Assembly (NCBI GenBank): GCA_031256115.1
Contig: JAIRRF010000063.1
Coordinates: 1 to 9,613 of the forward strand
Origin: Treponema sp.
GTDB taxonomy: Bacteria > Spirochaetota > Spirochaetia > Treponematales > Breznakiellaceae
Direction: 5' to 3'
Length of the DNA stretch: 9,613 nt
In this document: in pieces, positions 5,992 through 9,613 of the stretch
How positions within the stretch are numbered: the stretch's first letter is position 1
Layout of the letters: each line of letters starts with the position of its first letter
Position numbers and translations under genes: made by a program
The notes under the pieces: generated by a model
What the model was told of the DNA's origin: nothing
The model's database searches: none
What the model saw: the letters and a program-made list of their open reading frames with translations, nothing else

Positions 5992-8103
5992 ATGGAGTCA
6001 GAATCAATAAGCAGTTTAGCAGGTATTTTAACTCTTCAGGTGGGGATAATTATTTTTGCAGCCCGGTTTTTCGGCAGGGTAGCAAAGAAAATAGGGATGC
6101 CCCAGGTTTTAGGTGAACTCATAACAGGGATTATTATCGGGCCCTATGCCTTTGGAAGCATTCATCTGCCGGGGTTCCCCCACGGTATTTTCGCGCTTGC
6201 CGAAGGATCCCTGGCAGTCAGCAACGAATTATATGCGATTGCTACAATTGCTTCCATTATCCTGCTTTTTGCATCCGGGCTTGAAACTGATATAGGTCTT
6301 TTCCTGCGTTATTCCATGGTTGGAGGCATTATCGGAATCGGGGGAGTTGTTGTTTCTTTTACCGCAGGTAATTTGGCAGGAGCCGTTTTATTGAATGCTT
6401 CCTTTACGGATCCCAGATGTCTCTTTTTTGGCATACTTTCCACAGCTACATCGGTAGGCATTACCGCCCGGATCCTGTCGGACCAAAAAAAGATGGATTC
6501 TCCCGAGGGGGTAACTATTCTGGCCGCGGCAGTTTTCGACGACGTGCTGGGTATCATTGCCCTGGCAATTGTACTGGGGATTGTTGCATTACTCACGGGC
6601 AGTCAGGATAATACGGAAGGTTTAAAAGCTTATGCGATTCTGGCTATTGCCGGCAAGGCCTTTGGCATTTGGCTGGGTTTTACCGCCCTGGGGCTGGCAT
6701 TTTCCAAAAAATTAGCGGGGTTCCTTAAGCTGTTCAGGAATGAATCTGACTTTTCTGTTTTGGCCCTGGGTATTGCGTTGATTCTTGCGGGTGTTTTTGA
6801 AAAACAGGGATTGGCCATGATCATCGGCGCATACATTGCGGGGCTTTCTCTTTCAAAGACTGATATAGCGATTGTGATTCAGGAACGGATCCGCGGGGTC
6901 TATGAATTCTTTGTACCGGTTTTTTTTGCGGTCATGGGTATGATGGTGAATATCCGGGAAATTATTTCGCCGACTGTACTTTTTATCGGAGCTATTTACA
7001 CCGGTGTGGCTGTTGTTTCAAAAGTGATAGGCTGCGGCGGCCCCGCGCTGCTTCTGGGATTTAACGGCAAAGGCGCTTTCCGTATAGGCGCCGGCATGGT
7101 TCCCCGGGGCGAAGTTGCCCTTATTATTGCCGGTATCGGTATTTCATCGGGAATTATTAATGAGCAGCTTTTCGCTGTGGTTATTTTAATGACCCTGATC
7201 ACCACATTGGCTGCGCCTCCACTGTTGACTGCTTCATTAAAACTTGCCGGTTCCGGTACCCGTAACCCGGTTAAAGGCGGCGACTCGGCGTCAATGGACT
7301 GGGAATTTTCTTCCAGGGAAATTGCCGACCTGGTTATAAACAAATTGCTGGACGACCTTAGAAAAGAAGGTTTTTTTATCCAGGTAATGAATATTGATGA
7401 AGGGCTTTCACAGGCCCGTAAGGACAATGTTGTCCTTTCCATCAGCGAGAATGACAATGTGGTTACCATAGAAACCGCCAGGGCAAATATGCCTTTTGTA
7501 AAGCGGGCAGTCTACGAGGTGGTTGTGGAACTGTCAATTGCAATTCAAAAGCTTAAGGATTCTTCTGACCCCTTCGCTTTAAAAACGATTCTTTCGGAGG
7601 GAGACGGCATGACCAGGGAGGATCTGCTTACTCTTATTACTTCCGAATGTTTTTCCATTGCGCTCAAAGGCGAAACCGAAGAGGAGATTGCCGGAGAACT
7701 GGTTGACCTATTGAATGCCCAGGGCAAGCTTCTGAGCAGGGATTTGGTTCTTAACGATATACTGGAACGGGAAAAAGTTATGAGTACAGTAATGGAACAC
7801 GGCATTGCCCTGCCGCATGCCAAAACAGACGGGATTGATGTTTTGACCGTGGCTGCCGGCATTAAAAAAGAAGGCATTGACTTAAAAGCTCCTGACGGAA
7901 AAAGAACATGGCTTTTTGTCCTTTCGGTTATCCCCAAGAAAAATAATTCTCCTTACCTTCACCTTCAGTTACTGGCTTCCATTGCTACTATCTTTGCGGA
8001 TGAACCCACACGGAAAGCCATATACAACGCTCCTAACCCGGAGGTGGCAGCCAGACTTTTGCGTACGGGAGAACGGCGTTCGAAAGATCGGCGCGGAAAA
8101 TAA
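5992..8103 (+). CDS. CPA2-type cation/H+ antiporter fused to PTS EIIA-type domain (703 aa)
   Basis: Residues ~8-410 are about a dozen hydrophobic segments of the Na+/H+ exchanger family (PF00999-like), with the early signature GMPQVLGELITGIIIGP and the paired acidic residues FDD (Asp183-Asp184). In CPA2 proteins an Asp-Asp pair marks electrogenic Na+/H+ exchange, whereas KefB/C K+ efflux proteins carry Gln-Asp, so Na+ or mixed cation exchange is favoured. A PRGEVALI motif (Arg372, Glu374) lies in a later segment. Residues ~420-540 are a soluble linker I cannot assign. Residues ~541-700 form an EIIA domain of the fructose/nitrogen-PTS type, with the phosphorylatable His609 in GIALPHAK. The membrane part probably works in ion and pH balance and the EIIA part may gate it by phosphorylation. 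The ATG at 5992 is chosen because GGGGA (5979-5983) lies eight bases upstream; an in-frame TTG at 5977 has only a weak AGG. Confidence 0.9.
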   Translation: MESESISSLAGILTLQVGIIIFAARFFGRVAKKIGMPQVLGELITGIIIGPYAFGSIHLPGFPHGIFALAEGSLAVSNELYAIATIASIILLFASGLETDIGLFLRYSMVGGIIGIGGVVVSFTAGNLAGAVLLNASFTDPRCLFFGILSTATSVGITARILSDQKKMDSPEGVTILAAAVFDDVLGIIALAIVLGIVALLTGSQDNTEGLKAYAILAIAGKAFGIWLGFTALGLAFSKKLAGFLKLFRNESDFSVLALGIALILAGVFEKQGLAMIIGAYIAGLSLSKTDIAIVIQERIRGVYEFFVPVFFAVMGMMVNIREIISPTVLFIGAIYTGVAVVSKVIGCGGPALLLGFNGKGAFRIGAGMVPRGEVALIIAGIGISSGIINEQLFAVVILMTLITTLAAPPLLTASLKLAGSGTRNPVKGGDSASMDWEFSSREIADLVINKLLDDLRKEGFFIQVMNIDEGLSQARKDNVVLSISENDNVVTIETARANMPFVKRAVYEVVVELSIAIQKLKDSSDPFALKTILSEGDGMTREDLLTLITSECFSIALKGETEEEIAGELVDLLNAQGKLLSRDLVLNDILEREKVMSTVMEHGIALPHAKTDGIDVLTVAAGIKKEGIDLKAPDGKRTWLFVLSVIPKKNNSPYLHLQLLASIATIFADEPTRKAIYNAPNPEVAARLLRTGERRSKDRRGK
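7596..7611 (+). promoter_or_regulatory. Internal Shine-Dalgarno and in-frame ATG at the EIIA boundary
   Basis: GGAGG at 7596-7600 is followed by an eight-base spacer and ATG at 7609-7611, in the same frame as the antiporter. Translation from here would give 164 residues beginning MTREDLLTLI, which is a complete EIIA domain with its active-site histidine at residue 70. This ribosome site is better than the one found for the full-length start. It may simply be codons for Ser-Glu-Gly-Asp, but its place exactly at the domain edge is notable. Confidence 0.5.
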
Positions 8104-8104
8104 C

Positions 8105-8959
8105 TTAGGGTACAACCTTTCTGAGATCGTATTCTACAATATCCGCGGCGCCGAGTTTTTTTAACCGGGGTATCAAATCGGGGATTTCGCTTTTCTTAAC
8201 CGCAATCTTTACCGCATAACCCCGGTCTCCGTAGAGGGGAGAAACCGTAGGACTCCGCATGGCCGGAAGGGATGCGGCTATTTCTTCGAAGCCGTTTTTG
8301 GGCAGGTTCATTTCCAGCATTACCCGTTCCCTGCCGTCCAGTACTGCCCGGAAGAGCATGGCAAGTTCTTCGATGCGGCTCCGTTTTTCACTGTCCGCCA
8401 TGGCCGCCCTGGAGGCAACAAAACGGGTGGTCGATTCCATAAGGTCGGCAACAATTCGAAGGCCGTTATCCTTAAGGGTCTGGCCGGTGGAAGTATTGTC
8501 GATGATCATGTCTGCATCGTCCGGGGGAAATACTTCAGTGGCGCCGTAGGTGCGGAGAATCCGGTAACGGTAAGCTTCCCTGTCCAGCCAGTCCCCGGCG
8601 ATTTTTACATATTCGGTGGCCGCCACCAGGCATTTTTGTTTAAGAGCGGCATCGTCCAGTTCCTGGGGAACCGCCGCCACAATGCGGACATGGTCAAAAC
8701 CCAGATCCATTACTTCTACCACATCGGCCTGGCTTTCCCTGATCCAGTCTATGCCGGTAAAGCCCGCATCATGACTTCCCAGTTCCAAAAGTTCCCCCAC
8801 ATTCTGGGGTTTCATAATCTTAATATCCAGCCAGTCCGCGGAGGTTTGCGGCCTGTAGGTTCTTTCCGGAACGGAAAGGGGAAATCCCGCATCCAGAAAG
8901 AGCCGAAAAACATTATCGAAGATACGGCCCTTGGGAAGAAGGATCCTTAGTTTTTCCAT
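8105..8959 (-). CDS. hisG: ATP phosphoribosyltransferase HisG, long form (284 aa)
   Basis: HisG joins ATP and PRPP to give phosphoribosyl-ATP, the first and feedback-controlled step of histidine synthesis in the cytoplasm. Seen: the N-terminal signature LRILLPKGRI (4-13), the DAGFTGIDW segment (64-72), and the PRPP-binding loop region DADMIIDNTSTGQTLKDNGL (148-167). After residue ~212 there is a HisG_C, ACT-like regulatory domain (strands RVMLEMNL and GYAVKIAV, then a final helix and VEYDLRKVV). The length and this domain make it the homohexameric long form, which needs no HisZ partner and is inhibited by histidine. No other his gene is adjacent. No Shine-Dalgarno is visible before the ATG; a possible promoter lies so close that the message may be leaderless. 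Its stop is one base from the stop of the convergent antiporter gene. Confidence 0.96.
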   Translation of the reverse strand: MEKLRILLPKGRIFDNVFRLFLDAGFPLSVPERTYRPQTSADWLDIKIMKPQNVGELLELGSHDAGFTGIDWIRESQADVVEVMDLGFDHVRIVAAVPQELDDAALKQKCLVAATEYVKIAGDWLDREAYRYRILRTYGATEVFPPDDADMIIDNTSTGQTLKDNGLRIVADLMESTTRFVASRAAMADSEKRSRIEELAMLFRAVLDGRERVMLEMNLPKNGFEEIAASLPAMRSPTVSPLYGDRGYAVKIAVKKSEIPDLIPRLKKLGAADIVEYDLRKVVP

Positions 8960-8964
8960 ATGAA

Positions 8965-8993
8965 AATATATAACACCAACAGAAAACCTGCAA
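8965..8993 (-). promoter_or_regulatory. Possible hisG promoter, leaderless arrangement
   Basis: Reading the minus strand, TTGCAG (complement of 8988-8993) and TATATT (complement of 8965-8970, five of six matches to TATAAT) are 17 bases apart. Only five bases separate the -10 from the hisG ATG, so transcription would begin at or next to the start codon. The -35 is weak (three of six matches). The region is AT-rich, so a chance match is possible. Confidence 0.4.
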
Positions 8994-9018
8994 TATCACA
9001 TAATTCATTCGAAATAAA

Positions 9019-9242
9019 ACCCCAATTTACCACTGAGCCACCCATACAAGCAAACAATATAAATAATGGCGGTGGGGCTGAGTTCCCCGCTTAGTCCATG
9101 CCGGTCGTGACTTTTCCTGACGGACGCTTTTTGGCGTCACTTTTATTTACGCACGCCGAAATGAACTGATCAGGGAACTCAACCCCACCGCCACAACTCA
9201 TAATTCAAATTATATAGCAGGTTCAATGCGGTAAATTGGGGT
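9019..9242 (+). repeat. Structured interspersed element, copy 2 (~224 bp, nested hairpin)
   Basis: The ends are a perfect 13-bp inverted repeat, ACCCCAATTTACC (9019-9031) and its complement (9230-9242). Inside is a long stem, 9067-9087 with 9173-9193 (20 of 21 paired, one C/A mismatch at 9078/9182), then 9091-9099 with 9161-9169 (eight pairs including one G/T, one mismatch), then the core GG/T/CGTG (9103-9109) with CACGCC (9152-9157), leaving T9105 bulged, and an apical hairpin GACGC/TTTTTG/GCGTC (9123-9138). A side palindrome ATAATT/CA/AATTAT lies at 9200-9213. Order, spacing, core and overall length agree with the copy at 402-626, in the same orientation, while most stem sequences differ. 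It lies between the hisG promoter region and the 3' end of the next gene. Confidence 0.78.
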
Positions 9243-9302
9243 ATACATGGTAAAATAGGTTTTTAGAAGTTCCCAGATGTAATTATCAAATATTAATATT
9301 CT

Positions 9303-9613
9303 TTATCGTGTCCCCATAAACGTTTGGGATGATCCAAAAAAATTATCCAGATACAAACCATTTTGATCAGCCGTGAGCCGGTATGGCATGGTTATATTTG
9401 GACTATTAGGGCTGCTAACTGTAATTGAAGCATTTGTTGCTGTGTAGGTAAAGGGCCCACTACCTTCAACTAAATTATTACCAATGTACATTCCATAAAA
9501 ACCAATACCATTTGTAATGAAAGTTATAGTAATTCTACGATTGCCATCAATAGAAAAATGCCATTTTCCAATATAGGAAAGCGGCTGATCACGTTCTTTT
9601 GTCAAAGAAGTAC
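9303..9613 (-). CDS. Small beta-rich protein of unknown function, 5' part outside window
   Basis: The frame is open to the window edge and no ATG precedes the conserved-looking part; the only start-like codon is a TTG at 9605, so the gene very likely begins outside the window. The visible ~100 residues are mostly short beta strands: YIGKWHFSID, RRITITFITNGIGFYGMYI, GPFTYTATNASITVSS, MPYRLTADQNGLYLDNF. The order GKW, then F-T-x-x-G, then a G-x-F-x-Y-T strand, N-x-x-I-T-V, and Y-x-L-x-x-x-x-x-L-Y-L resembles small lipocalin-like or DUF5640-like beta-barrel domains that are common in exported proteins of treponemes. This is pattern resemblance only and the function is unknown. Codon use is more AT-rich than in the neighbouring genes. 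No GC-rich terminator follows the stop; the second structured repeat begins 60 bases downstream of it. Confidence 0.6.
   Translation of the reverse strand, partial: TSLTKERDQPLSYIGKWHFSIDGNRRITITFITNGIGFYGMYIGNNLVEGSGPFTYTATNASITVSSPNSPNITMPYRLTADQNGLYLDNFFGSSQTFMGTR

Noticed and set aside
6309..8950. Open frames on the strand opposite the antiporter and opposite hisG.
   Set aside because: They are shadows of two well-supported genes whose protein motifs account for the sequence.
402..9242. The two hairpin elements as integron attC sites, since treponemes can carry chromosomal integrons.
   Set aside because: The conserved GTTRRRY and RYYYAAC core sites are not at the stem bases, the elements are longer than usual attC sites, and the neighbours are housekeeping genes rather than cassettes.
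402..9242. The hairpin elements as a CRISPR array, group II intron remnant or tRNA-like gene.
   Set aside because: There are only two distant copies with no spacers; no intron domain V pattern or reverse transcriptase; and no cloverleaf or T-loop GTTCRANNC consensus.
9289..9300. AATATTAATATT palindrome as a terminator or operator for the last gene.
   Set aside because: It is a pure AT palindrome in an AT-rich stretch, with no GC stem or T run, and it can arise by chance.

Overview
The window looks like chromosomal sequence from a spirochaete of the Treponema lineage, most plausibly a histidine-prototrophic (termite-gut or free-living type) relative. This is inferred from gene content and protein style: a typical Mfd, a SPOR-domain protein with a low-complexity linker, a hisG gene, and a CPA2 antiporter fused to a PTS EIIA-type domain. 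Histidine synthesis is absent from well-known host-associated treponemes such as T. pallidum, which points to a less reduced species. No database comparison was possible, so the taxon is an inference.

Layout. 1-394 (+) is the 3' end of a SPOR-domain cell-wall protein. 395-714 has no gene but holds a structured repeat of about 225 bp (402-626) and a separate long hairpin (642-701). 715-4254 (-) is mfd, the transcription-repair coupling factor. A 67-bp divergent promoter region leads into a three-gene (+) unit: an exported protein of unknown function (4322-5284), a degenerate receiver plus PilZ-like cytoplasmic protein starting in a 4-bp overlap (5281-5952), and a large cation/H+ antiporter with a C-terminal EIIA domain (5992-8103). 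The antiporter ends one base from the stop of hisG (8105-8959, -), which is read towards it. 8960-9302 has no gene but holds a likely hisG promoter and a second copy of the structured repeat (9019-9242). 9303-9613 (-) is a partial small beta-rich protein.

Working together. mfd and hisG are stand-alone housekeeping genes. The three-gene unit may link an envelope protein, a c-di-GMP-like sensor fold and an ion antiporter controlled by a phosphotransfer-type domain, but this is inferred from gene order only.

Most interesting signals: (i) two direct-orientation copies of a 224-225 bp element that differ in sequence yet keep the same nested stems through paired base changes, around a conserved bulged core helix; (ii) a strong Shine-Dalgarno and in-frame ATG inside the antiporter gene exactly at the EIIA boundary, which could yield a free 164-residue EIIA protein.
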